Positions 8,950-18,514 of a stretch of 64,000 nt of DNA are shown here, one piece after another. A program made the position numbers and the translations under genes. Position 1 is the stretch's first letter. Every line of letters begins with the position of its first letter. Under the pieces are notes generated by a model. It searched no databases. It had not been told where the DNA came from and saw only the letters and a list, made by a program, of their open reading frames with translations. Source of the DNA: Enterobacter ludwigii (GTDB lineage Bacteria > Pseudomonadota > Gammaproteobacteria > Enterobacterales > Enterobacteriaceae); the NCBI GenBank assembly GCA_023023105.1, contig CP083824.1, positions 3,534,001-3,598,000 of the forward strand, read 5' to 3'.

Positions 8950-9741
8950 ATGCCTGTTTTCGCACTGATCGCCCTTGTTGCCTACTCTGTCAGTCTCGCG
9001 CTGATCGTTCCCGGACTGCTGCAAAAAAACAGCGGCTGGCGGCGCATGGCTATTCTTTCCGCGGTGATCGCACTGATAAGCCACGCCTTTGCGCTGGAAT
9101 CACGCATCATTCCCGGCGACGGCAGCGTGCAAAACCTGAGCGTCCTCAACGTCGGCTCGCTGGTCAGCCTGATGATCTGCACGGTGATGACCATTGTGGC
9201 CTCTAAGAATCGCGGCTGGTTACTGCTGCCGATTGTCTATACCTTTGCGCTGATCAATCTGGCTTTAGCCACCTTTATGCCCAATGAGTTCATTACGCAT
9301 CTGGAGGCGACACCGGGTATGCTGGTGCATATTGGCCTGTCGCTTTTTGCCTACGCGACGCTGATTATCGCCGCGCTCTACGCTATGCAGCTCGCCTGGA
9401 TTGACTACCAGCTCAAAAACAAAAAGCTGGCGTTTAACCACGAGATGCCACCGCTGATGGTCATTGAACGTAAAATGTTCCACATCACCCAGGTGGGCGT
9501 GGTTCTGCTGACGCTCACGCTCTGCACTGGCCTGTTCTACATGAAAAACCTGTTCAGCGTGGAGAATATCGATAAAGCGGTACTCTCTATCGTTGCGTGG
9601 TTTGTCTATATTGTCCTGCTATGGGGCCATTACCATGAAGGCTGGCGCGGTCGTCGCGTGGTCTGGTTCAACGTCGCGGGTGCGGGCATTCTCACCCTTG
9701 CCTATTTTGGCAGCCGCTTCATACAGCAATTTGCTGGCTAA
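8950..9741 (+). CDS. ypjD: YpjD, CcsA-like inner-membrane protein
   Basis: This 263-residue protein has about eight transmembrane helices and belongs to the cytochrome c assembly (CcsA/HemX-like) family. A WGHYHEGW motif near the C-terminus resembles the tryptophan-rich, His-containing haem-handling signature. I chose ATG 8950, matching homologues that begin MPVFAL; an upstream extension to 8875 lacks homologue support. It is divergent from ffh and followed 18 nt later by yfjD, so the two are probably co-transcribed. Its exact role in E. coli is not established to my knowledge. Confidence 0.93.
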   Translation: MPVFALIALVAYSVSLALIVPGLLQKNSGWRRMAILSAVIALISHAFALESRIIPGDGSVQNLSVLNVGSLVSLMICTVMTIVASKNRGWLLLPIVYTFALINLALATFMPNEFITHLEATPGMLVHIGLSLFAYATLIIAALYAMQLAWIDYQLKNKKLAFNHEMPPLMVIERKMFHITQVGVVLLTLTLCTGLFYMKNLFSVENIDKAVLSIVAWFVYIVLLWGHYHEGWRGRRVVWFNVAGAGILTLAYFGSRFIQQFAG

Positions 9742-9759
9742 GAAACAAAGGAGTTCCCC

Positions 9760-11046
9760 CTGGAACACATCTCTACCACCACGCTGATCGTTACGCTGAT
9801 CGTCATGGTGGTCATCTCCGCCTATTTCTCTGGCTCGGAAACCGGCATGATGACCTTAAACCGCTACCGGTTACGTCATCGTGCTAAGCAAGGTAACCGG
9901 GCTGCCCGTCGCGTTGAAAAACTGCTTCGCAAGCCGGATCGCCTGATAAGCCTGGTGCTCATCGGCAATAACCTCGTCAACATTCTTGCCTCTGCGCTGG
10001 GCACCATCGTCGGGATGCGACTGTATGGCAATGCCGGGGTGGCGATTGCCACCGGCGTGTTGACGTTCGTGGTGCTGGTGTTTGCCGAAGTGCTACCGAA
10101 AACCATCGCTGCGCTTTACCCTGAGAAAGTCGCCTACCCGAGCAGCTTCTTGCTGGCACCGCTGCTGATCCTGATGATGCCGCTGGTCTGGCTGCTGAAC
10201 ATGGTGACGCGCCTCTTGATGCGGATGGTGGGTATCAAAGCAGACGTCACCATCAGCAGCGCGCTCAGCAAAGACGAACTGCGCACCATCGTGAATGAAT
10301 CCCGCTCACAGATTTCCCGACGTAATCAGGACATGCTCCTGTCGGTGCTGGATCTGGAGAAGGTGAGCGTGAACGACATCATGGTGCCGCGTAACGAAAT
10401 CGTGGGTATCGACATCAATGACGACTGGAAAGCCATCGTCCGCCAGCTGACGCACTCCCCGCACGGGCGTATTGTGCTGTATCGCGACTCTCTCGATGAC
10501 GCCATCAGCATGCTGCGCGTGCGCGAAGCTTACCGCCTGATGACCGAGAAAAAAGAGTTCACAAAAGAGGTGATGCTGCGTGCCGCCGACGAAATTTACT
10601 ACGTACCGGAAGGAACACCGCTCAGTACGCAGCTGGTGAAATTCCAGCGTAACAAGAAGAAAGTCGGCCTGGTGGTCGATGAGTACGGCGATATTCAGGG
10701 GCTGGTGACGGTCGAAGATATTCTGGAAGAGATTGTCGGGGACTTTACCACCTCAATGTCTCCTTCTCTTGCGGAAGAAGTGACCCCACAAAACGACGGC
10801 TCGGTGCTGATTGACGGTAGCGCCAACATTCGCGAACTCAACAAAGCCTTTAACTGGCATTTACCGGAAGATGAAGCGCGAACCATGAATGGCATGATTC
10901 TGGAAGCACTGGAAGAAATCCCGGCTGCGGGCACGCGGGTGCGAATTGAACAGTACGATATTGATATCCTGGACGTGCAGGACAACATGATTAAGCAGGT
11001 GAAAGTCCTTCCCGTTAAACCCCTGCGCGAAAGTATCGCGGAATAA
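9760..11046 (+). CDS. yfjD: YfjD, CNNM/CorC-type membrane protein with CBS domains; CTG start
   Basis: This 428-residue protein has an N-terminal CNNM (DUF21) membrane domain with about four helices (residues 5-150). A tandem CBS pair follows (about 205-320, including DEYGDIQGLVTVEDILEEIVGDF), then a C-terminal CorC/HlyC domain. Relatives act in divalent-cation (Mg2+/Co2+) efflux or resistance. The conserved N-terminus LEHISTTTL begins at a CTG codon (9760) placed 6 nt after AAGGAG. The next ATG (9805) would remove half of the first membrane helix. I therefore call CTG as the initiator, which is unusual. Confidence 0.93.
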   Translation: MEHISTTTLIVTLIVMVVISAYFSGSETGMMTLNRYRLRHRAKQGNRAARRVEKLLRKPDRLISLVLIGNNLVNILASALGTIVGMRLYGNAGVAIATGVLTFVVLVFAEVLPKTIAALYPEKVAYPSSFLLAPLLILMMPLVWLLNMVTRLLMRMVGIKADVTISSALSKDELRTIVNESRSQISRRNQDMLLSVLDLEKVSVNDIMVPRNEIVGIDINDDWKAIVRQLTHSPHGRIVLYRDSLDDAISMLRVREAYRLMTEKKEFTKEVMLRAADEIYYVPEGTPLSTQLVKFQRNKKKVGLVVDEYGDIQGLVTVEDILEEIVGDFTTSMSPSLAEEVTPQNDGSVLIDGSANIRELNKAFNWHLPEDEARTMNGMILEALEEIPAAGTRVRIEQYDIDILDVQDNMIKQVKVLPVKPLRESIAE

Positions 11047-11049
11047 TGT

Positions 11050-11089
11050 TGTAGTGCCGGGCAAGGCGAAACCACCGCCCGGCACTACA
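11050..11089. repeat. REP-like inverted repeat between yfjD and grpE
   Basis: Perfect 13-bp arms TGTAGTGCCGGGC / GCCCGGCACTACA (11050-11062 and 11077-11089) lie between two convergent genes. There is no T run, so it resembles a REP/palindromic unit more than a rho-independent terminator. It may stabilise the 3' ends of both transcripts. Confidence 0.75.
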
Positions 11090-11099
11090 GGGCGGCAAA

Positions 11100-11693
11100 T
11101 TACGCTTTCGCTTTCGCCACGGTCACCATCGCTGCGCGAATGGTACGGCCGTTCAGGGTGTAACCTTTCTGCATCACGCCCAGCACTTTACCGGCTTCCA
11201 CCTCTTCGGACTCCACCATCGCAATCGCCTGGTGAACGTTTGGATCCAGCGGAACGTTGGTATCGGCGATCACTTCCACGCCAAACTTACGCACCACGTC
11301 GAGCATGGATTTCAGCGTCAGTTCGATACCTTCGATCATCGCCGCGTTGTCCGGATTCGCTTTATCCGCTACTTCCAGCGCGCGATCGAGGCTATCAATC
11401 ACCGGCAGCAGTTCGTTGACGAATTTCTCCAGCGCAAATTTATGCGCTTTTTCAACGTCCAGTTCGGTACGACGACGCAGGTTTTCCATTTCAGCCTTGA
11501 TGCGCAGAACACCATCGCGTTCGCGATTCTGTGCTTCTACCAGCTGGGCTTCCAGATTCGCAATTTTTTCATCGCGCGGGTCCACCTGCTCAGCAGATGC
11601 GTCTGGCTCTACAGCCTCAACTTCATCGTGCTGTTCCGTGATAATTTCTTCAGGGGCTTGCCCCTCAGGCGTTTTCTGTTCTTTACTACTCAT
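11100..11693 (-). CDS. grpE: nucleotide exchange factor GrpE
   Basis: This 197-residue cofactor releases ADP from DnaK in the DnaK-DnaJ-GrpE chaperone cycle. It has an acidic disordered N-terminus, a long coiled coil (about 40-135) and a C-terminal beta domain ([15 protein letters not shown]). I chose ATG 11693 (MSSKEQK) as in E. coli. A consensus sigma-32 promoter lies upstream, so heat-shock control is expected. Confidence 0.98.
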   Translation of the reverse strand: MSSKEQKTPEGQAPEEIITEQHDEVEAVEPDASAEQVDPRDEKIANLEAQLVEAQNRERDGVLRIKAEMENLRRRTELDVEKAHKFALEKFVNELLPVIDSLDRALEVADKANPDNAAMIEGIELTLKSMLDVVRKFGVEVIADTNVPLDPNVHQAIAMVESEEVEAGKVLGVMQKGYTLNGRTIRAAMVTVAKAKA

Positions 11694-11737
11694 GAATTTC
11701 TCCGCGTTTTTCTGCATTCATCTCGCTAACTTCGCTT

Positions 11738-11768
11738 ATTATGGGGATCAGTTTCCGGGATTCAAGGG
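11738..11768 (-). promoter_or_regulatory. sigma-32 (heat-shock) promoter of grpE
   Basis: On the minus strand CCCTTGAA is followed after 14 nt by CCCCATAAT, matching the RpoH consensus (CTTGAA, 13-17 nt, CCCCAT). It lies about 45 nt before the grpE start and overlaps the region upstream of the divergent nadK. Confidence 0.92.
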
Positions 11769-11815
11769 AACAAGACAGATTGTCATCATTCATCAGGCAC
11801 AAGGACCTCCAGAAA

Positions 11816-12694
11816 ATGAATAATCATTTCAGGTGTATTGGGATCGTCGGGCATCCGCGTCACCCTACCGCATTGACGACACATGAAATGTTGTATCGCT
11901 GGCTGTGTAGCAAAGGCTATGAAGTGATGGTTGAGCAGCAGATTGCACAGGAGCTGCAGCTGAAGAGCGTCAAGACCGGCACGCTGGCGGAAATAGGCCA
12001 ACAGGCGGATCTCGCCGTGGTGGTCGGCGGTGACGGCAACATGCTCGGCGCGGCCCGCACGCTGGCGCGTTATGACATCAAGGTCATCGGCATCAACCGT
12101 GGCAATCTCGGTTTTTTAACTGACCTCGACCCGGATAATGCCCAGCAACAGCTGGCTGACGTTCTGGAAGGCCACTATATCAGCGAAAAACGCTTTTTAC
12201 TGGAAGCGCAGGTATGCCAGCAGGACTGCCAGAAGCGGATCAGCACCGCAATAAACGAAGTGGTTCTGCATCCCGGTAAAGTGGCACACATGATTGAGTT
12301 CGAAGTCTATATCGACGAAATCTTTGCCTTCTCCCAACGTTCTGACGGCTTGATTATCTCCACCCCGACCGGCTCAACCGCCTACTCGCTTTCTGCCGGT
12401 GGCCCGATCCTGACCCCTTCCCTGGACGCCATTACGCTGGTGCCAATGTTTCCGCACACGCTTTCCGCCCGTCCGCTGGTCATCAACGGTGACAGCACCA
12501 TTCGTCTGCGCTTCTCCCACCGTCGAAATGACCTGGAGATCAGCTGTGACAGCCAGATAGCGCTGCCGATTCAGGAAGGGGAAGACGTGCTGATTCGTCG
12601 GTGTGATTACCACCTGAATCTCATTCACCCGAAAGACTACAGCTATTTCAACACATTAAGCTCGAAGCTTGGCTGGTCAAAAAAATTGTTCTGA
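11816..12694 (+). CDS. nadK: NAD kinase
   Basis: This 292-residue cytosolic enzyme phosphorylates NAD+ to NADP+ with ATP. Family motifs are the glycine-rich GGDGN (near residue 72), [10 protein letters not shown] (near 100) and [16 protein letters not shown] (near 180). I chose ATG 11816 because homologues begin MNNHF. It is divergent from grpE, as in E. coli. Confidence 0.98.
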   Translation: MNNHFRCIGIVGHPRHPTALTTHEMLYRWLCSKGYEVMVEQQIAQELQLKSVKTGTLAEIGQQADLAVVVGGDGNMLGAARTLARYDIKVIGINRGNLGFLTDLDPDNAQQQLADVLEGHYISEKRFLLEAQVCQQDCQKRISTAINEVVLHPGKVAHMIEFEVYIDEIFAFSQRSDGLIISTPTGSTAYSLSAGGPILTPSLDAITLVPMFPHTLSARPLVINGDSTIRLRFSHRRNDLEISCDSQIALPIQEGEDVLIRRCDYHLNLIHPKDYSYFNTLSSKLGWSKKLF

Positions 12695-12713
12695 TTTTGC
12701 ATCCAGCGCTTTA

Positions 12714-12751
12714 CTGTATATAAAACCAGTTTATACTGTATGAAAACACAG
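12714..12751 (+). promoter_or_regulatory. two LexA (SOS) boxes upstream of recN
   Basis: Two perfect CTG-N10-CAG sites, CTGTATATAAAACCAG (12714-12729) and CTGTATGAAAACACAG (12736-12751), lie 22 bp apart centre to centre, about two helical turns. They precede recN by 28 nt. The arrangement is that of E. coli recN, which is tightly repressed by LexA and strongly induced by DNA damage. Confidence 0.95.
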
Positions 12752-12779
12752 TTATGGTTTTTCATACAGGAAAACAATT

Positions 12780-14441
12780 ATGCTGGCACAACTGACCATC
12801 AGCAACTTTGCCATTGTTCGTGAGCTTGAGATCGACTTCCACAGCGGCATGACGGCGATCACCGGGGAAACCGGTGCGGGTAAATCCATTGCCATTGATG
12901 CCCTCGGCTTGTGCCTTGGCGGCCGTGCCGAGGGAGACATGGTGCGCATGGGCGCAAACCGTGCCGATCTCTGTGCCCGCTTCTCCCTGAAAGACACCCC
13001 TGCCGCCCAGCGCTGGCTGGAACAGAACCAGCTTGAAGATGGACGTGAGTGTTTACTTCGCCGCGTGATCAGCAGCGACGGTCGTTCACGTGGCTTTATC
13101 AACGGTACGGCGGTTCCGCTCTCCCAGCTCCGCGAGCTCGGCCAGTTGCTTATCCAGATCCACGGCCAGCACGCACATCAGCAACTCGTCAAACCAGAAC
13201 AGCAGAAAGCCCTGCTTGATGGCTATGCGGGTGAGTACGCGCTTACTCAGCTTATGGCAGAACACTATCGCCAGTGGCATCAAAGCTGCCGTGAGCTTGC
13301 CCAGCACCAGCAGCAAAGCCAGGAGCGCACCGCACGCGCCGAGCTTTTGGAGTACCAGTTAAAAGAGTTGAACGAATTCAACCCGCAGGCGGGTGAGTTT
13401 GAGCAAATCGACGAAGAGTACAAGCGTCTGGCCAACAGCGGTCACCTGCTTTCAACCAGTCAGAACGCCCTCAACATGCTTGCGGATGGCGAAGACGTGA
13501 ACCTGCAAAGCCAGCTGTATAACGTTCGTCAACTGGTCACCGAACTGGCAGGCATGGACAGCAAACTTTCTGGCGTACTGGATATGCTGGAAGAGGCCGC
13601 GATTCAGATCTCAGAAGCCGGTGATGAATTGCGCCACTACTGTGAACGTCTGGATCTCGACCCGAACCGTCTGTTTGAGCTGGAACAACGCATCTCCCGT
13701 CAGATCTCACTGGCCCGTAAGCATCACGTTACGCCGGAAGAACTGCCAAATTACTATCAGTCTCTGCTGGAAGAACAGCAGCAGCTTGACGATCAGGCTG
13801 ACTCGCAGGAAACCCTCTCTCTGGCGGTGAGCCTGCATCATGAACAGGCGATGGCAACGGCGAAAAAACTGCATGAGATTCGAGTGCATTATGCCCAGGA
13901 GTTAAGTCAGCACATCACCGACAGTATGCACACGCTGGCGATGCCGCACGGCGTATTTACGATCGATGTCCGCTTTGAAGAGAATGTGCTGACGGCAGAA
14001 GGTGCGGATCGTATTGAGTTCCGCGTCACCACTAACCCCGGTCAGCCGCTGCAGGCCATCTCCAAAGTGGCGTCCGGCGGTGAGTTGTCGCGTATCGCAC
14101 TGGCGATTCAGGTGATTACAGCGCGTAAAATGGAAACCCCGGCGCTGATTTTCGATGAAGTGGATGTTGGGATCAGCGGTCCAACGGCGGCGGTAGTCGG
14201 TAAGCTGCTGCGTCAGTTAGGTGAATCAACACAAGTCATGTGTGTTACCCACCTTCCGCAGGTGGCTGGCTGTGGTCACCATCACTTTATCGTCAGCAAA
14301 GAAACCGACGGTGAAATGACAGAAACGCACATGAAACCGCTCGATAAACGTGCGCGTCTGCAGGAGCTGGCTCGTCTGCTTGGCGGCAGTGAAGTCACGC
14401 GTAATACGCTCGCAAACGCGAAAGAACTGCTAGCGGCATAA
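12780..14441 (+). CDS. recN: DNA repair protein RecN
   Basis: This 553-residue SMC-like ATPase acts in RecA-dependent double-strand break repair. The head carries Walker A GETGAGKS (about 29-36). Long coiled-coil arms (about 150-380) contain many Gln/Glu. The C-terminal half has signature [10 protein letters not shown] and Walker [15 protein letters not shown] 12780 starts 10 nt after an AGGA site. Its control by LexA is evident from the upstream boxes. Confidence 0.98.
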   Translation: MLAQLTISNFAIVRELEIDFHSGMTAITGETGAGKSIAIDALGLCLGGRAEGDMVRMGANRADLCARFSLKDTPAAQRWLEQNQLEDGRECLLRRVISSDGRSRGFINGTAVPLSQLRELGQLLIQIHGQHAHQQLVKPEQQKALLDGYAGEYALTQLMAEHYRQWHQSCRELAQHQQQSQERTARAELLEYQLKELNEFNPQAGEFEQIDEEYKRLANSGHLLSTSQNALNMLADGEDVNLQSQLYNVRQLVTELAGMDSKLSGVLDMLEEAAIQISEAGDELRHYCERLDLDPNRLFELEQRISRQISLARKHHVTPEELPNYYQSLLEEQQQLDDQADSQETLSLAVSLHHEQAMATAKKLHEIRVHYAQELSQHITDSMHTLAMPHGVFTIDVRFEENVLTAEGADRIEFRVTTNPGQPLQAISKVASGGELSRIALAIQVITARKMETPALIFDEVDVGISGPTAAVVGKLLRQLGESTQVMCVTHLPQVAGCGHHHFIVSKETDGEMTETHMKPLDKRARLQELARLLGGSEVTRNTLANAKELLAA

Positions 14442-14579
14442 ACTTTTTCGGGATCTCAGGGTCATAGAGAACAACAAAAACGCCGCCAGACCGGTTTCAA
14501 AGTGGGGCAAGGTCTATTATCATCGGCATATTACATATGAGCCGCGTTCTGCTCGGGCCCGAAAAGGAATCAAATCACT

Positions 14580-14918
14580 ATGCGTTGTAAAATGCTGACC
14601 GCTGCCGCAGCGGTTCTTCTGATGTTGACCGCAGGCTGTTCCACTCTGGAGAAAGTGGTTTACCGTCCTGACATCAACCAGGGGAACTACCTTACCCCTA
14701 ACGATGTGTCCAAAATCCGTGTGGGGATGACACAACAGCAGGTCGCTTATGCACTGGGAACCCCGATGATGTCCGATCCGTTCGGCACAAACACCTGGTT
14801 CTATGTATTCCGTCAGCAACCGGGCCACGAAGATGTGACCCAGCAAACCCTGACGCTGACCTTCAGCAGCGCCGGTGTGTTGACCAACATCGACAACAAG
14901 CCTGCCCTGACCAAATAA
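14580..14918 (+). CDS. bamE: outer membrane assembly lipoprotein BamE (SmpA)
   Basis: This 112-residue lipoprotein of the BAM complex assists insertion of beta-barrel proteins. The signal peptide ends in lipobox LTAGC. The SmpA/OmlA domain has the motifs [18 protein letters not shown] and the TWFYVFRQ strand. The ribosome site AAAAGGA precedes ATG. A monocistronic unit between recN and the terminator at 14936 is the usual arrangement. Confidence 0.97.
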   Translation: MRCKMLTAAAAVLLMLTAGCSTLEKVVYRPDINQGNYLTPNDVSKIRVGMTQQQVAYALGTPMMSDPFGTNTWFYVFRQQPGHEDVTQQTLTLTFSSAGVLTNIDNKPALTK

Positions 14919-14935
14919 TCAGGCGTCAGAAATGC

Positions 14936-14963
14936 AAAAAGGTGCTCAATGAGCACCTTTTTT
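14936..14963 (+). terminator. terminator after bamE
   Basis: A 7-bp stem GGTGCTC / GAGCACC with loop AAT is flanked by A5 on the left and T6 on the right. It can act on both strands and separates bamE from the convergent ratB. Confidence 0.92.
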
Positions 14964-15029
14964 GTTTCTGAATTCTTGCACAGAGACGTAGCGCTCCGGT
15001 ACGCGTCAGCGCCACCGGGGAAGAAAGCG

Positions 15030-15317
15030 CTACTTAGCCGCTTTCTCCGCACGCTGACGACGCAGCTCTTTCGGGTCAGCAATCAACGGACGATAAATCT
15101 CCACCCGGTCACCTTCTTTCAGCACATCACCCAGCTTAACCGGGCGGCTGTAAATCCCGACTTTATTCTTCGCCAGGTCAATATCACTGCGAAGCTCAAG
15201 AATGCCGGAAGCGCGGATAGCCATCTCAACAGTCGCGCCCTCTTCCAGCGTTACACGTTGCAGATATTGCTTCTCCGGCAGCGCGTACACCACTTCCACA
15301 GCAATCTTATGCGACAC
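15030..15317 (-). CDS. ratB: RatB (RnfH-family, ubiquitin-like fold)
   Basis: This 95-residue protein of the RnfH/UPF0125 family has a beta-grasp fold. Family motifs are [15 protein letters not shown] at the start and [10 protein letters not shown] followed by [10 protein letters not shown] chose GTG 15317, since homologues start 2-3 residues before KIAVEV. It overlaps the 3' end of ratA by 11 nt, suggesting coupled translation. The molecular role is not well established. Confidence 0.93.
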   Translation of the reverse strand: MSHKIAVEVVYALPEKQYLQRVTLEEGATVEMAIRASGILELRSDIDLAKNKVGIYSRPVKLGDVLKEGDRVEIYRPLIADPKELRRQRAEKAAK

Positions 15318-15744
15318 TGTAAACCTCTTTGGCGCGGGTGGTGAACGCCTGAACCATATTTGAAGCCAGCTCTTTAAAGATGCGACCAAACGCCAGCTCA
15401 ATAAGTTTATTCGTAAACTCAAAGTCCAGATGGAACTCGATGCGACAGGCGTCAGCGCTCAGGGGCGTAAACTTCCAGCCTCCCATCAGCGTTTTAAACG
15501 GACCATCCACCAGATGCATCAAAATACTCTGATTACTCGTCAGCGTATTACGCGTGGTGAACGTCTTGCTGATCCCCGCTTTGGAGACATCCACCGCTGC
15601 GGTCATCTGCGTTGGACCAGACTCCAGAACACGGCTCCCGGTACATCCAGGAATAAACGCTGGATAAGACTGAACATCGTTCACTAACTGATACATTTGT
15701 TCCGCGCTGTAAGGCACAAGCGCAGTACGGCTAATCTGAGGCAT
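15307..15744 (-). CDS. ratA: RatA, START-like toxin / coenzyme Q-binding family protein
   Basis: This 145-residue START/SRPBCC-fold protein begins [20 protein letters not shown]. In E. coli RatA was reported to bind 50S subunits and block subunit association, while the family is related to the coenzyme Q-binding Coq10. An alternative in-frame ATG at 15756 would add four residues. It is divergently oriented from smpB and shares an operon with ratB. Confidence 0.93.
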   Translation of the reverse strand: MPQISRTALVPYSAEQMYQLVNDVQSYPAFIPGCTGSRVLESGPTQMTAAVDVSKAGISKTFTTRNTLTSNQSILMHLVDGPFKTLMGGWKFTPLSADACRIEFHLDFEFTNKLIELAFGRIFKELASNMVQAFTTRAKEVYSVA

Positions 15745-15900
15745 AGCATTTCCCATGGTCACACAACGGACAAATAATAACATTTATCACCTGTTAAAAA
15801 AACGCTAAGCCTCATCTCGTGCTAAGATAGCGCGTTAGACCTCACAGGACGCAATGAGGTGACTTTTTGAAATCAGATTACCGACGGCTTTACGACACTT

Positions 15901-16383
15901 ATGACGAAGAAAAAAGCACATAAACCAGGCTCGGCGACCATTGCGCTCAACAAGCGTGCTCGCCATGAGTATTTCATTGAAGAAGAATTCGAAGCTGGCC
16001 TTGCGTTGCAGGGCTGGGAAGTAAAATCGCTGCGCGCCGGGAAAGCCAACATCGGCGATAGCTACGTGATCCTGAAAGATGGTGAAGCCTTCCTGTTCGG
16101 GGCGAACTTTACGCCGCTGACCGTCGCCTCTTCACACTACGTTTGTGACCCAACACGCACACGTAAACTGCTGCTGAACAAGCGCGAGCTGGAATCCCTC
16201 TACGGTCGCATCAACCGTGAAGGCTTCACCGTCGTTGCTCTGTCGCTGTACTGGAAAAATGCCTGGTGCAAAGTGAAAGTTGGCGTTGCGAAGGGTAAAA
16301 AACAACACGATAAACGGACTGACCTGAAAGAGCGGGAGTGGCAGCTCGACAAAGCGCGCATCATGAAAAATGCAGGGCGTTGA
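15901..16383 (+). CDS. smpB: SsrA-binding protein SmpB
   Basis: This 160-residue RNA-binding protein escorts tmRNA to stalled ribosomes for trans-translation. The oligonucleotide-binding fold shows [27 protein letters not shown] in its usual place, split by the conserved GKANI segment. The basic C-terminal tail (KREWQLDK-like) enters the decoding centre. It lies directly upstream of ssrA, its RNA partner. Confidence 0.98.
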   Translation: MTKKKAHKPGSATIALNKRARHEYFIEEEFEAGLALQGWEVKSLRAGKANIGDSYVILKDGEAFLFGANFTPLTVASSHYVCDPTRTRKLLLNKRELESLYGRINREGFTVVALSLYWKNAWCKVKVGVAKGKKQHDKRTDLKEREWQLDKARIMKNAGR

Positions 16384-16472
16384 TTCTGCACACTTATTGT
16401 ACTATTCAATAAGTTAGCGTTCCGGGCTGGTATCCTGCAAGTGAAATCTGGTATACTGAGTTCAACACTATT

Positions 16473-16836
16473 GGGGCTGATTCTGGATTCGACGGGATTT
16501 GCGAAACCCAAGGTGCATGCCGAGGGGCGGTTTGCCTCGTTAAAAGCCGCAAAAAAATAGTCGCAAACGACGAAAACTACGCTTTAGCAGCTTAATAACC
16601 TGCTCTGAGCCCTCTCTCCCTAGCTTCCGCTCTTAAGACGGGGATCAAAGAGAGGTCAAACCCAAAAGAGATCGCGTGGAAGCCCTGCCTGGGGTTGAAG
16701 CGTTAAAACTAATCAGGCTAGTTCGTTAGTGGCGTGTCTGTCCGCAGCTGGCGTGCGAATGTAAAGACAAACTAAGCATGTAGTACCGAGGATGTAGAAA
16801 TTTCGGACGCGGGTTCAACTCCCGCCAGCTCCACCA
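16473..16836 (+). ncRNA. ssrA: transfer-messenger RNA (tmRNA, SsrA)
   Basis: The 5' end GGGGCTGATTCTGGATTCGA and the 3' end with T-loop GGTTCAACTCCC and terminal CCA are canonical. The tag frame begins at GCA 16563 and encodes ANDENYALAA, ending in tandem TAA at 16593. Its role is to rescue stalled ribosomes and tag the nascent chain for proteolysis. The 3' end is an integration site: a tyrosine integrase follows, and the last 38 bp before the terminal CCA segment recur at 51778. The gene remains complete because the element restores the 3' end. Confidence 0.98.
16792..16836 (+). repeat. attachment site at ssrA 3' end (left end of the island array)
   Basis: A 38-bp block at 16792-16829 is repeated exactly at 51778-51815. 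After it the left copy reads TCCACCA and the right copy CCACCA, one base shorter. It covers the T-arm and acceptor stem of tmRNA, a classic integrase target. Together the copies bracket about 35 kb of foreign DNA. Confidence 0.93.
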
Positions 16837-16870
16837 AATATTGATGTACTGAAGTTCAGTAAAGTCTACT

Positions 16871-16904
16871 AAGCCCGCACAGCACAAGCTCTGCGGGCTT
16901 TTTT
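16871..16904 (+). terminator. terminator downstream of ssrA
   Basis: A stem AAGCCCGCA / TGCGGGCTT (16871-16879 and 16892-16900) is followed by a T run. A near-copy lies at 51856-51890 after the second attachment site, so this terminator belongs to the element rather than to the original host flank. Confidence 0.85.
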
Positions 16905-17002
16905 ACGTCTATTGTAGTCTAGTGAGAATTGCTGAGAACTACGAGTTATGGCACCCTGAATGGGACCCACGAAGATGGGTCCTAAAATCGAGGGTCCCAA
17001 AC

Positions 17003-18232
17003 ATGGCCAAAATCGCTAAGAAGCTCACTGACACTGAAATCAAAAGCACCAAACCTGCCGAAAAAGAGGTTAACCTTTTTGACGGCGATGGTTTGCTGTT
17101 GCGAATCGCTCCCCTGGCGAAGGGAGGGAAGAAAAATTGGTATTTCAGATATGCAGTGCCTGTGACCAAAAAGCGAACTAAGGTGAGCTTAGGAACCTAT
17201 CCTCACCTTACACTTGCGAAGGCACGAGCTTTACGTGATGAATACTTGTCGTTGCTTACAAATGGTATAGACCCCCAAGTTCATAACAACCAAAAAGCCA
17301 ATGCACTGAAAGATGCCACGGAACATACATTTCAAGCAGTAGCCAAGAAGTGGCTTGATGAGAAAGTCAAAACGTCAGGCATCTCCCAAGATCATGCTAA
17401 CGACATCTGGCGAAGCCTAGAGAGAAATATCTTTTCCACATTGGGTGATACCCCAATTAAGGAGATTCGCCCTAAAATGCTTAAACAGCATTTAGAACCC
17501 ATAGAAAAACGAGGTGTCCTTGAAACACTTCGCCGCATCATATCCCGCCTGAATGAAATTTTCCGCTATGCAGCAACAGAAGAACTCATAGAATTCAACC
17601 CGGCAGACAACCTGGGGCAACGGTTCAGCAAGCCAAAAAAACAGAATATGCCAGCATTACCCCCTTCCGAACTCCCTCGCTTCTTGGTTGCTCTAAACAA
17701 TGCTTCTATCCGTTTGGAAACAAGGCTACTGATTGAGTGGCAACTTCTCACATGGGTTCGCCCAGGTGAAGCTGTTCGCACAAGATGGTCAGATATTGAT
17801 ATTGAAACTGGCATGTGGAACATCCCGGCGGAGTTTATGAAAATGAAGAAGCCTCACAAAGTTCCACTGAGCAAAGAAGCTTTGCGAGTTTTGGATTTAA
17901 TGAAAGTCATCAGCGGGCATAGAGAGTGGGTGTTCCCCAGTATCAAAGCTCCACTCAATCACATGCATGAACAAACAGCTAATGCGGCCATAATCCGTAT
18001 GGGTTTCGGAGGTGAGCTTGTAGCTCACGGTATGCGATCCATTGCTAGAACGGCTGCTGAGGAGTCTGGCAAGTTTAGGACTGATGTCTTAGAAGCCGCC
18101 CTTGCCCACTCGAAGAAAGATGAAATAATTGCAGCCTACAATCGTGCAGAGTATCTCACTGAACGGGTGGTTCTCATGCAATGGTGGAGTGACTATGTTT
18201 CGTCTCAAAAATGCAAAGTTATTGCCGCATAA
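17003..18232 (+). CDS. tyrosine integrase of the ssrA island (P4/CP4 type)
   Basis: This 409-residue integrase has an N-terminal DUF4102 arm-binding domain (MAKIAKKLTDTEIKSTKPAEK, then DGDGLLLRIAP), a core-binding SAM-like domain and a C-terminal catalytic domain. The catalytic domain shows the first Arg in WVRPGEAVRTRW, then HGMRS, AHSKKDE and the tyrosine in AYNRAEYL. I chose ATG 17003, matching the second copy at 51987. It lies 166 nt after the ssrA CCA, the standard place for the cognate integrase. It looks intact, whereas its paralogue at 51987-53211 is broken. Confidence 0.94.
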   Translation: MAKIAKKLTDTEIKSTKPAEKEVNLFDGDGLLLRIAPLAKGGKKNWYFRYAVPVTKKRTKVSLGTYPHLTLAKARALRDEYLSLLTNGIDPQVHNNQKANALKDATEHTFQAVAKKWLDEKVKTSGISQDHANDIWRSLERNIFSTLGDTPIKEIRPKMLKQHLEPIEKRGVLETLRRIISRLNEIFRYAATEELIEFNPADNLGQRFSKPKKQNMPALPPSELPRFLVALNNASIRLETRLLIEWQLLTWVRPGEAVRTRWSDIDIETGMWNIPAEFMKMKKPHKVPLSKEALRVLDLMKVISGHREWVFPSIKAPLNHMHEQTANAAIIRMGFGGELVAHGMRSIARTAAEESGKFRTDVLEAALAHSKKDEIIAAYNRAEYLTERVVLMQWWSDYVSSQKCKVIAA

Positions 18233-18514
18233 CTCTCCCATGATGGATTAACTATCTTGATTTAGTTAAAGAATTAATAATCACACCATTAACCTATGTG
18301 GACTAAGCATAGCCATTTACAAATGGGGACATTGAGTCCACATAACGAAAGCTGTCGGTCATATCAGCTAAATAATTCACATCTCTTCTCGATTATCATA
18401 CACCTCGAAGATCTACCAAATTCGCTCTAATCAATGATAAAACAGTTGAATTCGGTTAAAATTTGATCAATTTTATCCTCTACATTGTATTGAATCATCC
18501 ATGAGGTTTCGTGC

